From NCBI RefSeq assembly GCF_049446155.1, contig NZ_JBMSEE010000004.1:62001-126000 (forward strand): 64,000 nucleotides of DNA, in the 5' to 3' direction. Position numbers and translations under genes: made by a program. The first letter of the stretch is position 1. Each line of letters opens with the position of its first letter. This DNA is from Rivibacter sp049446155 (GTDB lineage: Bacteria; Pseudomonadota; Gammaproteobacteria; Burkholderiales; Burkholderiaceae_C). Shown here piece after piece: positions 36,307 to 44,617 of the stretch. The notes beneath the pieces are model-generated. The model saw only the letters and a program-made list of their open reading frames with translations. It was not told the DNA's origin and ran no database searches.

Positions 36307-37029
36307 CTACTCGACGCTCGGCACGAACAGGTAGCCGGCGCCGCGCACCGACTTGATGATCTGCGGCGACTCCGGATCGGCCTCGATCTTGCGGCGCAGC
36401 CGCGCGACCTGCATGTCGATCGTGCGGTCGAAGGGGCCGGCCTCGCGGCCGCGGGTGTACTCGAGCAGGGCGTCGCGCGAGAGCACCCGCCCCGGATGCG
36501 CGACGAAGGTCGCCAGCAGGTCGTATTCGCCGGTGGTCAGCGCGACCTCGCGGCCCTGGGCGTCGCATAGACGCCGTGCCGCGGTGTCCAGCGTCCAGCC
36601 GGCGAAGCGGCGGCTGTGCGTGGCGCCCGGGGCGGCTTGCGATGCAGCGCCCGGTTGCGGGTCGAGCCGTCGCAGCACCGCCTTGACGCGGGCGACCAGC
36701 TCGCGCAGGTCGAAGGGCTTGGTGACGTAGTCGTCGGCACCGAGCTCCAGGCCGACCACGCGATCGACCGCGTCGCCGCGGCCGGTGACGATGACGAGGC
36801 CGCAGCGCCACTGCTCGCGCAGGCGGCGCGCGACCGTGAGGCCGTCGTCGCCCGGAAGGCCCAGGTCGAGCAGAACCAGCGCCGCAGGATCGGCGGCCAT
36901 CAGGTCCGCCAGCGCGGCGGCGTGGTGGAGTTCGCTGACGCGAAAGCCGTGGCCCTGGAAATAGCGGGCCACCAGGCGGGTGATATCGGCTTCGTCGTCG
37001 AGGATGGCGATGTGAACGGCAGCGGTCAC
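36307..37029 (-). CDS. OmpR/PhoB-family response regulator
   Basis: A 240-residue regulator with a GTG start (VTAAVHIAIL). Receiver ~5-120: acidic pair DDE, phospho-Asp in LVLLDLGLPG, Lys in DDYVTKPFDLRELV. DNA-binding winged helix ~140-235: EVALTTGEYDLLATFVAHPG and FDRTIDMQVARLRRKIE. Cognate to the PAS hybrid kinase encoded directly downstream. An imperfect palindrome CTGCC-GCGC-GGCAA at 37100-37113 lies 30.5 bp from a TAGGAT -10 on the minus strand, a weak FNR-like match. Confidence 0.92.
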   Translation of the reverse strand: MTAAVHIAILDDEADITRLVARYFQGHGFRVSELHHAAALADLMAADPAALVLLDLGLPGDDGLTVARRLREQWRCGLVIVTGRGDAVDRVVGLELGADDYVTKPFDLRELVARVKAVLRRLDPQPGAASQAAPGATHSRRFAGWTLDTAARRLCDAQGREVALTTGEYDLLATFVAHPGRVLSRDALLEYTRGREAGPFDRTIDMQVARLRRKIEADPESPQIIKSVRGAGYLFVPSVE

Positions 37030-37121
37030 GTTGGGCGGGGGCGCATCGATGCCAGGGTGGGGGACCCCCGATCCTAGACCGCCTGCGCACGCCGCGGCGC
37101 TGCCGCGCGGCAATGACTCCT

Positions 37122-37904
37122 CTACTGGAGGGTCGCCCGCGCCGGTGCGCAGCAGCGCTCGATGAAGCGCTCGAGCGCGCCGATGTCGGGGATCTGCAAC
37201 TCGCGCCGCGCCTTCTCGGCAAAGCGGATCACCTGCTCGCGCGCCAGACGCGAGAGCGCGCGGCTGACGCTTTCCAGCGTCATGCCGAGGAAGTTGCCGA
37301 TCTCGGCGCGCGTCATGCGCAGCGTGATCTGGTCGGTGCGCAGGCCGCGCTCGGCGAGCGATTGCGCCCAGTCGCGCAGGAACTCGGCGACGCGCGCGTC
37401 CGAGGGCAGGGTGCACAGCGACATCATGCTGGTGCGGTCGCGCGCGATCTCGCGGCTCATCGCCGCGTGAAGCGCCATCATCAGCGCCGGCTCGGCGCGC
37501 GCGGCGTCGACCAGCGCGTCGTAGCGCAGCGTGAGCACCGCGCCGGTGTCCATTGCGATCGCGTCGCAGTCGTGGCGGCCGTCGGCGATACCGTCGAAGC
37601 CCAGCCAGTCGCCCTTGAAGCGCACCGCGACCACCTTCTCGCGGCCGTCGGGCGACACGTTCACCACCTTGAAGCAGCCCGAGTGGACGATGTGCAGGTG
37701 GGTGAAGCGGTCGCCGGCCTTGTAGACGGCCTCGCCGGCGCGCAGCATGCGGCGCTGCACCTCGACATGGCGCTCGATCAGCCCCAGTCCGTCGACGCGC
37801 GGGATCGTGTGATGCGAGGCGCTCGCGCTGGGGGCCGGCCGCTGGTCGGCCAGGTGATGCACGAGAACGCGCGGGGCGGGTTGGACGGCGGCTTGCAGCG
37901 GCAT
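37122..37904 (-). CDS. Crp/Fnr-family regulator without N-terminal Fe-S cysteines
   Basis: A 260-residue Crp/Fnr protein. Cyclic-nucleotide-like sensor barrel ~50-165 (VYKAGDRFTHLHIVHSGCFK, FKGDWLGFDGIADGRHDCDA), long dimer helix, then HTH ~200-245 with the Fnr recognition helix MTLESVSRALSRL: the E-x2-SR set that reads TTGAT half-sites. The N-terminal ~70 residues contain no cysteine and the position of Fnr Cys122 is not Cys, so a [4Fe-4S] cluster as in E. coli FNR is not possible; heme/NO-type (Dnr) or another input is likelier. It is the obvious candidate to bind the FNR-type boxes of this region. Confidence 0.9.
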   Translation of the reverse strand: MPLQAAVQPAPRVLVHHLADQRPAPSASASHHTIPRVDGLGLIERHVEVQRRMLRAGEAVYKAGDRFTHLHIVHSGCFKVVNVSPDGREKVVAVRFKGDWLGFDGIADGRHDCDAIAMDTGAVLTLRYDALVDAARAEPALMMALHAAMSREIARDRTSMMSLCTLPSDARVAEFLRDWAQSLAERGLRTDQITLRMTRAEIGNFLGMTLESVSRALSRLAREQVIRFAEKARRELQIPDIGALERFIERCCAPARATLQ

Positions 37905-38001
37905 CGTGATCTCCGGTGGATGGTCCGTGACGGGGCGTTGGGTGAACGTTAGTCAGGGCCTGCCACGCGCATGCCAATGCCGCGCATCGCTGCGTAACGC
38001 T

Positions 38002-38021
38002 GCGTCACAACGGTGTGACGC
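38002..38021. promoter_or_regulatory. Perfect inverted repeat upstream of the Crp/Fnr gene
   Basis: GCGTCACA-ACGG-TGTGACGC, an 8-bp perfect inverted repeat with 4-bp spacer, plus an extra TGTGACG at 38024-38030. It lies about 100 bp upstream of the Crp/Fnr start; a TAACGT -10-like element is at 37951-37946 on the minus strand. Likely an operator for an unidentified dimeric regulator. Confidence 0.5.
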
Positions 38022-38040
38022 GATGTGACGTTGAGGGCCG

Positions 38041-38412
38041 TCAGCGGCGCGCGGCGCGCTGCCGCTCGATCTCCGATTGGCAGGCCGCGCAGCGCAAGGC
38101 GGCGGGTTGCGCCAGCAGCCGCTGCGCGGCGATCGGCTCGCCGCATTGCATGCAGATGCCGTAGGTGCCGCTTTCCAGGCGGTGCAGCGCGGCCTCGACG
38201 CTCACGATCTCGTCGATGTCGCGGCGCTCCTCGGCGTTTCGCACCGCGGCGAACTGCGCCTGCGTCGCGCTGTCCTTCTGGTCGCTCACTTCGCTGGCGT
38301 CGTGGTCCTCGGCCGGCGGCGACGCGCGCTGCAGGTCGGCGCGCAGGTCACCGAGCCGCAATTCGAGCAGGCGGCGCAGGGTGACGTGATCCAAGGCAAT
38401 GGCATGGTCCAT
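38041..38412 (-). CDS. DksA/TraR-family C4 zinc-finger protein (first copy)
   Basis: A 123-residue short DksA-like protein. Coiled-coil N-terminal region (~5-75: TLRRLLELRLGDLRADLQRA, VRNAEERRDIDEIVSVEAAL) and a C-terminal zinc finger C-x2-C-x17-C-x2-C (CMQCGEPIAAQRLLAQ..., RCAACQ). Such proteins enter the RNA polymerase secondary channel and modulate stringent-type responses. GGAG lies 8-9 bp before the ATG in a very short predicted leader. A paralogue is at 48818-49189. An FNR-type promoter is predicted upstream. Confidence 0.88.
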   Translation of the reverse strand: MDHAIALDHVTLRRLLELRLGDLRADLQRASPPAEDHDASEVSDQKDSATQAQFAAVRNAEERRDIDEIVSVEAALHRLESGTYGICMQCGEPIAAQRLLAQPAALRCAACQSEIERQRAARR

Positions 38413-38432
38413 GGCAAATCTCCACGGCTCGA

Positions 38433-38474
38433 ACGCTAGCCGGTTCGGTCGGCCGGCGGCTTGCGCGCTGTCAA
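38433..38474 (-). promoter_or_regulatory. FNR-type class II promoter of the first DksA-like gene
   Basis: Box TTGCG-CGCT-GTCAA at 38461-38474 and, on the minus strand, TAGCGT at 38438-38433; spacing 29.5 bp. Predicted start near 38426, leaving a 14-nt leader that still contains GGAG. One arm of the box is weak. Confidence 0.5.
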
Positions 38475-38623
38475 GAAGTGGTGCGCGTACGGCGCAGCCC
38501 GGCTGCCGCCGATCGTGACCCGGGGAACTTGCCGGCCCGACGCCGCACCCAGCATGCAGGAGCGCGTGCCGCGCGACGCCTCGCACGAGGAGGCGACTCG
38601 CCGCGGCGCGGATCGCAGCCAGC

Positions 38624-39295
38624 ATGGATCGCCGGTTCGAGCCTCTGGGCCATCATGCGCACCGTCGCGTCGCGGCGCTGTGCGCGGTGGCCGCGCTGCA
38701 CGTGCTGGCGGCGCAGGCGCTGTGGAGCGGCCTGGCGCGCGAGGCCGTGCCGCTGGTGAAGAAGCCGCTGTCGGCCCGCGTGGTGGCCGAAGTCGAGCCA
38801 CCGCTCCCGCCACCGCTCCCACCACCGCCACCGCCACCCCAGCGCGTCGTGCCGGCGTCGCCGCGTCCCCTTGCCGCGCCCCCGCCGCCTTACGTGCCGA
38901 CGCCGGAGGTTGCCGTGCCGCCGACGGCGGTTTCGCCGATTGCCGAGACGAGCCCGATCATGCCGGCCGTCGAGCCTCCGATCGTCGTGCCGCCTGCGCC
39001 GGCACCGCTGATGGCCGCGGGCGCCGGCGAGCGCGCGGTCGATGTGGCGATCGCATGTCCGACCCAGGTGCGCCCGGAGATCCCGCGCCGCGCGCTGCAG
39101 GAACACATCTCCGGCGTCGTGCGCGCCGAGGCGCTGGTCAGCCGCGGCGCGATCCGCGACGTCACCGTCGCGTCGGGGCCGCGCGTCTATCACGCCGCGG
39201 TGCGCGCGGCGATGCTGCAGTACCGCTGCCTGTCGAGTGAGCAGGACGTGCGCGTGGTGCAGGAGTTTGAATTCCTGGTGGATGAAGGCTCATGA
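38624..39295 (+). CDS. TonB-like energy transducer
   Basis: A 223-residue protein of TonB build. One N-terminal membrane span (~18-35, VAALCAVAALHVLAAQALWS), a long Pro-rich periplasmic stretch (~55-130, EPPLPPPLPPPPPPPQRVVP), and a C-terminal TonB domain ~140-220 (RPEIPRRALQEHISGVVRAE; ends EFEFLVDEGS). TonB couples the proton-motive force to outer-membrane receptors through ExbB/ExbD; neither is nearby. Lack of ExbBD and receptor genes makes its partner unclear. Confidence 0.85.
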   Translation: MDRRFEPLGHHAHRRVAALCAVAALHVLAAQALWSGLAREAVPLVKKPLSARVVAEVEPPLPPPLPPPPPPPQRVVPASPRPLAAPPPPYVPTPEVAVPPTAVSPIAETSPIMPAVEPPIVVPPAPAPLMAAGAGERAVDVAIACPTQVRPEIPRRALQEHISGVVRAEALVSRGAIRDVTVASGPRVYHAAVRAAMLQYRCLSSEQDVRVVQEFEFLVDEGS

Positions 39296-39376
39296 ACGGT
39301 GCCAGGAACACGCCGCCGCTGGCGTAGTCAAAGCGGTGCAGTCGACGTCGTTGCTTGAACGACAGGAGGTGTGACC

Positions 39377-39745
39377 ATGAAGCAGCTGAGGCATTGGCAA
39401 GATGCGGTCAACGCCGTGCTGGGGGCCTGGCTGGTGCTGTCGCCGTGGGCCATCAGCTACGCGGACGAGACCGCCGCGATGGCCAACGCGGTGGTGATCG
39501 GACTGGCGCTCGTCGCCGTGGCGGCCGGCGCGATCTTCGTGCCGCGCGCCTGGGAAGAGTGGTCCGAAGGCGCGCTGGGCCTGTGGATGATCGTCGCCCC
39601 CTGGGTGCTGGGCTTTGCGGCCCATCTGGACGCTCGCAATGTCGCCGTCGGCACCGGCGTGGCGATCCTGGTGCTGGCACTGTGGACGCTGGCCACCGAC
39701 AAGGAGTACAGCGCCTGGTGGCGGCGCGACCGCACGGTGCACTGA
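39377..39745 (+). CDS. SPW-repeat membrane protein
   Basis: A 122-residue integral membrane protein with four spans and two copies of the SPW signature (WLVLSPWAISYAD and WMIVAPWVLGFAA). Preceded by a near-perfect AGGAGGT at 39364-39370; ATG 39377 is preferred over the GTG six bases earlier. SPW proteins are small membrane proteins of unknown function, often near stress genes. A good terminator follows. Confidence 0.88.
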   Translation: MKQLRHWQDAVNAVLGAWLVLSPWAISYADETAAMANAVVIGLALVAVAAGAIFVPRAWEEWSEGALGLWMIVAPWVLGFAAHLDARNVAVGTGVAILVLALWTLATDKEYSAWWRRDRTVH

Positions 39746-39761
39746 GCATCGCCGCTTGACC

Positions 39762-39800
39762 ATGGGCGGCACGCGGTAGCGCGCGCCGCCCATTTTTGTT
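39762..39800 (+). terminator. Rho-independent terminator after the SPW gene
   Basis: ATGGGCGGC (39762-39770) pairs perfectly with GCCGCCCAT (39785-39793), followed by TTTTTGTT. Stem 9 bp, loop 14 nt with some internal pairing. Confidence 0.85.
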
Positions 39801-39899
39801 GCGTCAGAAACGGCCGGTCATGGGCAGGCACTGCGATTGCCGCAGGCCGCCGTCGGTGGTCTGGCGAGCACGGGCTTGCGCCGCCGCAGGAGGATCGTG

Positions 39900-40136
39900 A
39901 TGCAAGCAGCCGATTCGCAGCCGCGGCGCGCGGACGATGGCGCCCGGCCGCCGCCCGACGAGATGCCCTCGTATCAGGAACTGCTGGACGAGGCGATCGA
40001 GGAGACCTTCCCCGCCAGCGACCCGATCGCGGTGAGCGGCGCGACGCACGCCGATCGCGCGCATCCGACGCCGCGCGATGCGATCGACTGGACATTGCAG
40101 CCCGAGCACGACCCGAAGGTCCGCCGGCAGCCCTGA
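39900..40136 (+). CDS. Small protein with FPASDP motif
   Basis: A 78-residue hydrophilic protein, start at ATG 39900 with GGAGGAT 7 bp upstream (GTG at 39897 also possible). The core LLDEAIEETFPASDPIAVSG resembles a short conserved motif (E-x-FPASDP) found in many uncharacterised small bacterial proteins. The rest is charged and probably disordered. No biochemical role is known to me. It lies just before the MASE4 kinase gene. Confidence 0.72.
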   Translation: MQAADSQPRRADDGARPPPDEMPSYQELLDEAIEETFPASDPIAVSGATHADRAHPTPRDAIDWTLQPEHDPKVRRQP

Positions 40137-40349
40137 GCGGCATGGCGACGGGCTGCACGCAAGCACAGCACCTGCGCATCCTCCTCAGGCGGAAGGATGT
40201 GACGGGCCTTGACAGCCCGTAAGGTGCCAACGTCCGTCCGGGAAAGGGTGTTCGAGAACCGCTGGTCCGGACCGCTCGACCTCATGTCATCGATCAGCTG
40301 TAAGAGGTGACAGTGTCTCGCGGCCCGAGCCGGTGGTCAGATCGACGAT

Positions 40350-42911
40350 ATGGGACGCGCGATCGACGAAGCATCGTCGCCAGAGGAGCCGGGCGTTTCG
40401 CCCGTGACATCGCTGGCCGACTGGCCTGCCGGCCCCGGCGAGCGTCGCCTTGCGCTGGCCGTGGCGTTGGCGTCGACCGTCATCTTCCTCGCCTGTGCGC
40501 CCTTCGCGCAGCGGCAGCTGGCGCCGGTCTGGGCCTTCATTCCGATCTACGAGTCGGCACTCGTCATCACCGACCTGATCACGGCGGTGATGCTGCTCGG
40601 CCAGTGCCTCATCGGCGGCTCGGCGGCATTGCTCGCGCTGGCCTGCGGCTACCTGTTCACCGCCGCCGCCACGACCACGCACGCGTTGAGCTTTCCGGGC
40701 CTGTTCGCGCCCGCCGGCCTGATCGGCGCGGGCCCGCAGAGCACGGCCTGGATCTACATGTTCTGGCACGGCGGCTTCCCGCTCTTCGTCATCGCCTACG
40801 CGCTGCTGCGCGGCGGCCGCCGCGATGCGCTGCCGCGCGATCGGCGGCGCACGGCGATCGTTGCCGCGGCCAGCGCGGCGGCGGTGGCGGCCGCGCTGGG
40901 GGCCGCCGCGGTCGCGACCGCCGGCCAGGCCTTGCTGCCGCCCATCATGAGCGGAAACCGCTACACGCCGGCGATGGTCTTCGTCGTCGGCGCCACCTGG
41001 TGTTCGAGCCTGGTGGCCCTCGCGTTGCTGGCATGGCAGCGGCGGCTGGCGTCGGTGCTCGACCTGTGGCTGGCGGTCGTGCTGTGTGCGTGGCTGTTCG
41101 ACGTGGGCCTTTCGGCCGTGCTCAACGCCGGGCGCTTCGACCTCGGCTTCTATGCGGGCCGTGCCTACGGGCTCGCGGCGGCGACCTTCGTGCTCGCGCG
41201 CCTGCTGCTCGAGAACGGCGTGTTGCACGCGCGCCTGGTGCATGCCCATGCGCGCGAGACGCTGCGCTCGGCGGAGCTTGGGCGCGTGATGCATCAGCTG
41301 CAGTCGGTCAATGCGGAACTGAGCGAGTCGAACCGACGCCTGGAGGAGCAGGGGCGCTTCAAGTCGGAGTTCCTGGCCAACATGTCGCATGAGCTGCGCA
41401 CGCCGCTCAACGCGATCATCGGCTTCTCCGAGATGCTCAAGAACGGCATGGCCGGCGCGGTGTCCGAGCGGCAGCGCAGCTTCGCCGGCTACATCCTGGA
41501 CGGCGGCCATCACCTGCTCGCGTTGATCAACGACATCCTCGATCTCTCCAAGATCGAGGCCGGCCGCATCGAGATCGAGCCCGAGCCGCTGCGGCCCGAT
41601 GCGCTGCTGCACGAGGTGACGACGATGGTCACCGAACAGGCACGCAAGCGCGGCATCGGCCTGGAGCTCGTCGAGCACGAAGACGTCGGCCTGATCGACG
41701 CCGACCGGCGGCGCATCAAGCAGGTGCTGCTGAACCTGCTGTCCAACGCGGTCAAGTTCAGCGCCGAGGGCGCGCAGGTGCGCATCGACCTGCGTGTCGT
41801 GGCGCGTGAGCGCGCCGCTTCGGGCCTGCCGGGCTTTCACGAGGGCATGCGGCTGCCGCTGCCGGAATCGGCGACCGAGCGCTTCGTCGAGATCTCGGTG
41901 TCCGACAGCGGCATCGGGATCGCGCCGCAGGACATCCACAAGCTGTTCAAGCCGTTCACGCAGATCGCCAATGCGGTGACCCGCAACGTCGAGGGCACCG
42001 GACTGGGCCTGGTGATCGTGCACCGACTGGTGGAACTGCACGGCGGCGCAGCGGCGGTGACCAGCGAGGCCGGGCGCGGCAGCTGCTTCACCGTCTGGCT
42101 GCCTTGCCGCCCCGAGGAGCGGGCACAGCAGAGTGCGCCGGCCGCGAAGTCGCGGCCCGTCGTGCTGGTGATCGAAGACCACCACGAGGCCGCTTTGCTG
42201 ATGGCCGCCCAGCTCGAGGCGCTCGGCCTGGCCGTGCGGCGCGTCGCGTCGGCCGAAGACGCGCTGGCGCTGGCCGACGAGTTCACGCCTCACCTCATCA
42301 CGCTCGACATCATCCTGCCCGGCATGGACGGCTGGGAGTTCCTCGCCAAGCTCAAGGGCATGCCGGCGTGGGCCGCCGTGCCGGTGGTCGTCGTGTCGGT
42401 CGCGGCGGAGCCGGGCAAGGGCTTTTCGCTCGGTGCCTCGCTGGTGCTGCAAAAGCCCATCGAGCACCAGGCACTGGCCAAGGGCCTGGAGCGCCTGGGC
42501 CTGGTGCCCAACGCGCAGCGAGAATGCACGGTGCTCGTGGTCGACGACGACGCCGAGTCCGTCGAGCTGCTGTCGTCGCAGCTGCGCCAGCGCCGCTACA
42601 CCGTCTTGCGCGCGCTCGGCGGGCGCGAAGGCATCGAGCTGGCCCGGCGCTTTCGGCCCGACCTGATCGCGCTCGACCTGGAGATGCCCGGGGTCAGCGG
42701 CTTCGACGTGGTCGAGGCGCTGAAGGCCGACCCATCGACCGCGCACATCCCGATCGTCGTCGTCACGGCGCAGGACCTGAGCGCCGGCGACCGGCTGCGC
42801 CTGAACGGGCAGATCCAGGACATCGTCGGCAAGTCTCAGTTCGACCAGGGCCGCTTCATCGGCGAGGTGCAGCGCGCGATCGGCCCGCTCGGCGAGGCGG
42901 CGCTGCACTGA
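40350..42911 (+). CDS. MASE4-domain hybrid sensor kinase with two receiver domains
   Basis: An 853-residue membrane kinase. Residues ~30-290 hold about eight spans of the MASE4 sensor type (PVWAFIPIYESALVITDLIT). HisKA: FKSEFLANMSHELRTPLNAI; HATPase N-box LLNLLSNAVKFS, G1 DSGIGI, G2 GTGLGLVIVHRL. Two receivers follow: ~600-715 (phospho-Asp in ITLDIILPGMDG) and ~725-840 (LIALDLEMPGVSG). No DNA-binding output, so the signal passes to another partner or protein. A weak FNR-like site TTGAC-AGCC-CGTAA lies at 40209-40222. Convergent with the HDOD gene. Confidence 0.92.
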   Translation: MGRAIDEASSPEEPGVSPVTSLADWPAGPGERRLALAVALASTVIFLACAPFAQRQLAPVWAFIPIYESALVITDLITAVMLLGQCLIGGSAALLALACGYLFTAAATTTHALSFPGLFAPAGLIGAGPQSTAWIYMFWHGGFPLFVIAYALLRGGRRDALPRDRRRTAIVAAASAAAVAAALGAAAVATAGQALLPPIMSGNRYTPAMVFVVGATWCSSLVALALLAWQRRLASVLDLWLAVVLCAWLFDVGLSAVLNAGRFDLGFYAGRAYGLAAATFVLARLLLENGVLHARLVHAHARETLRSAELGRVMHQLQSVNAELSESNRRLEEQGRFKSEFLANMSHELRTPLNAIIGFSEMLKNGMAGAVSERQRSFAGYILDGGHHLLALINDILDLSKIEAGRIEIEPEPLRPDALLHEVTTMVTEQARKRGIGLELVEHEDVGLIDADRRRIKQVLLNLLSNAVKFSAEGAQVRIDLRVVARERAASGLPGFHEGMRLPLPESATERFVEISVSDSGIGIAPQDIHKLFKPFTQIANAVTRNVEGTGLGLVIVHRLVELHGGAAAVTSEAGRGSCFTVWLPCRPEERAQQSAPAAKSRPVVLVIEDHHEAALLMAAQLEALGLAVRRVASAEDALALADEFTPHLITLDIILPGMDGWEFLAKLKGMPAWAAVPVVVVSVAAEPGKGFSLGASLVLQKPIEHQALAKGLERLGLVPNAQRECTVLVVDDDAESVELLSSQLRQRRYTVLRALGGREGIELARRFRPDLIALDLEMPGVSGFDVVEALKADPSTAHIPIVVVTAQDLSAGDRLRLNGQIQDIVGKSQFDQGRFIGEVQRAIGPLGEAALH

Positions 42912-42951
42912 TTGCCGGATTCGCGGCCGCCGCGGGCCGCAGCAGGCCGCG

Positions 42952-44499
42952 TCAGGCCACGCGGGTGCTGCGCTCGAGCTGCAAGGCGACGCGCAGGCTG
43001 CGCATCAGGGCCCGGTTGATCTCCCGCGGCGTCACGAAGGCCGCGGCCGCGGCACGGCGGATCGCGTGCGGGTCTTCCGACTCGATCGCGCGCGCGAGCT
43101 CGAGCGCCACGAAGCAGTCTCCCCGGCCGTCGACCAGGGCCGTGCGCACGCGCTCGGGAACCGCCAGCGTGGCCAGCAGTTCGCCGATCGGGCGCGCGAG
43201 GATGTGGTCGAGCAGCGAGAACACGCCGCACATGAACATCTCGCTGCGCAGCGCGGGATCGTCGGTGACCGAGGTCAGCTCGCGCATCAGCAGGCCGCGG
43301 CGCAGCGCCGCGAAGTTGACCGGCTTGAGGTGCACGGTCTCGGCGGTGCGCGCCAGCACGCCGGCCAGCCAGCGCCGCAGATGCTGGTGGCCGAGGATCG
43401 AGATCGCCTGGCGGAACGAGCCGGTCTCCAGCCGCAGCGGCCCCGGCGAGGCGCTGCGAACATGCCGCATGAGCTCGAAGGCCAGCACCGGGTCGCGCAC
43501 CAGCACCTGGTCGATCGCGTCGGCCGGCTCGTTGCGGTCGATGCGCGCGATCATCTCCAGCACCACCTGCAGGTCCGGGCTCGCCTGCGAACGCCGCGGC
43601 GTCACCGGGTCCTCCAGCGGCCAGCCCATCACCGCGATCGCACCGCGCTCGAAGCTTTGCCGCATCTCCTCGGTCGTCCGCACGCCGGTCTGGATGCAAG
43701 GCAGGATGCGCTGCACGCCTTGCGATGGCGTTGGCGCGCCGACGCGGCGCTCTTCGCCGATGTCGACGACCGACCACTTGAAGCAGTGCAGCACGGCGCG
43801 CGGCAGCTCGACGCGCGGGCGGCCCTTCATCAACAAGATGTTGCCGCGCGCGGCCAGCTCGATGATCGCCGCCACGCCGGCCGTCTCGGCCGCCAGGAAG
43901 GCCGGCACCTCGATCATGATGTTCGGGTCCGGGCGCGCCCGCAGCAGCTCCTTGAGCAGGCTTTCCGACGCCACGTTCAGCGACACGGCGCCGCTGTCGA
44001 TCGGCCACACGCGGCCCACGGCCTCGAGCAGCGCGCCGGCGTCCAGCGTTCGGTGGGGACTCACCGGCACCACGGTCAGGCGCGTCGCGACGACGCCGTG
44101 GTGGCGGTCCATGATCGGTGAGTAGCCGAGCAGCACCTGGTCGAGCACGTCGACCGGCAAGGCCTCGGCCGCCGGCACGGTCTCGATGCCAGTGGCGCGC
44201 CATTGGGTGGGCTGGTTCAGGCCGGCACCCGGTGCCGGCGGCTGCGCGCCGGCGTCGCTGCCGAGCACGACCTCGTCGACGATGGTGTCCAGCCAGTCGA
44301 ACGAGGTCAGCGACTGCGGCGTGGCCGTCTCGGCCGGCTTGGCGGTCGTGGCGCCCTTTCCAGCCGCCGTGGTGGCGGGCTGATCGAGGTCGTCGATCGA
44401 GCGCAGGCGCAACTCGATGCGTCCGCTGCCGGACGGGTCGGACGGCGATGGCGCGTTCGGCGCGCCGGTGGGTGGTTTGCTGGCTGGCCCGCTGGTCAT
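42952..44499 (-). CDS. HDOD-domain signalling protein with degenerate EAL-like N-terminal half
   Basis: A 515-residue protein. The first ~85 residues are low-complexity. Residues ~100-310 have the YuxH/EAL-like layout (DQVLLGYSPIMDRHHGVVAT, IMIEVPAFLAAETAG, ILPCIQTGVRTTEEM) but lack the EAL signature and metal-binding acidic residues, so no phosphodiesterase activity is expected. The HDOD domain spans ~320-500 (VLVRDPVLAFELMRHV, FRQAISILGHQHLRRWLAGV). HDOD proteins act in signalling without hydrolase activity. Divergent from the REC-kinase gene. Confidence 0.85.
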   Translation of the reverse strand: MTSGPASKPPTGAPNAPSPSDPSGSGRIELRLRSIDDLDQPATTAAGKGATTAKPAETATPQSLTSFDWLDTIVDEVVLGSDAGAQPPAPGAGLNQPTQWRATGIETVPAAEALPVDVLDQVLLGYSPIMDRHHGVVATRLTVVPVSPHRTLDAGALLEAVGRVWPIDSGAVSLNVASESLLKELLRARPDPNIMIEVPAFLAAETAGVAAIIELAARGNILLMKGRPRVELPRAVLHCFKWSVVDIGEERRVGAPTPSQGVQRILPCIQTGVRTTEEMRQSFERGAIAVMGWPLEDPVTPRRSQASPDLQVVLEMIARIDRNEPADAIDQVLVRDPVLAFELMRHVRSASPGPLRLETGSFRQAISILGHQHLRRWLAGVLARTAETVHLKPVNFAALRRGLLMRELTSVTDDPALRSEMFMCGVFSLLDHILARPIGELLATLAVPERVRTALVDGRGDCFVALELARAIESEDPHAIRRAAAAAFVTPREINRALMRSLRVALQLERSTRVA

Positions 44500-44617
44500 G
44501 GCATTCCTGACAGCGGACACTAAGCCGGCCGTCCGTCCGCGGCATCCTACAAATGGAGGAGGAGGGCGCCGGCGACCGCCGCGCAGACTCGCGAGGTCAG
44601 AAGGGAGGTTTGGCACG

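Noticed and set aside
38031..38044. TTGAG-GGCC-GTCAG near the end of the first DksA-like gene.
   Set aside because: Box is fair, but no -10 lies at class II distance for the Crp/Fnr gene and the site overlaps the DksA-like stop region.
40209..40249. TTGAC-AGCC-CGTAA with AAGGGT at 28.5 bp, before the MASE4 kinase.
   Set aside because: The second half-site matches poorly (CGTAA for ATCAA) and the -10 lacks the leading T. Spacing is right, so it is mentioned in the gene entry but not counted as an FNR site.
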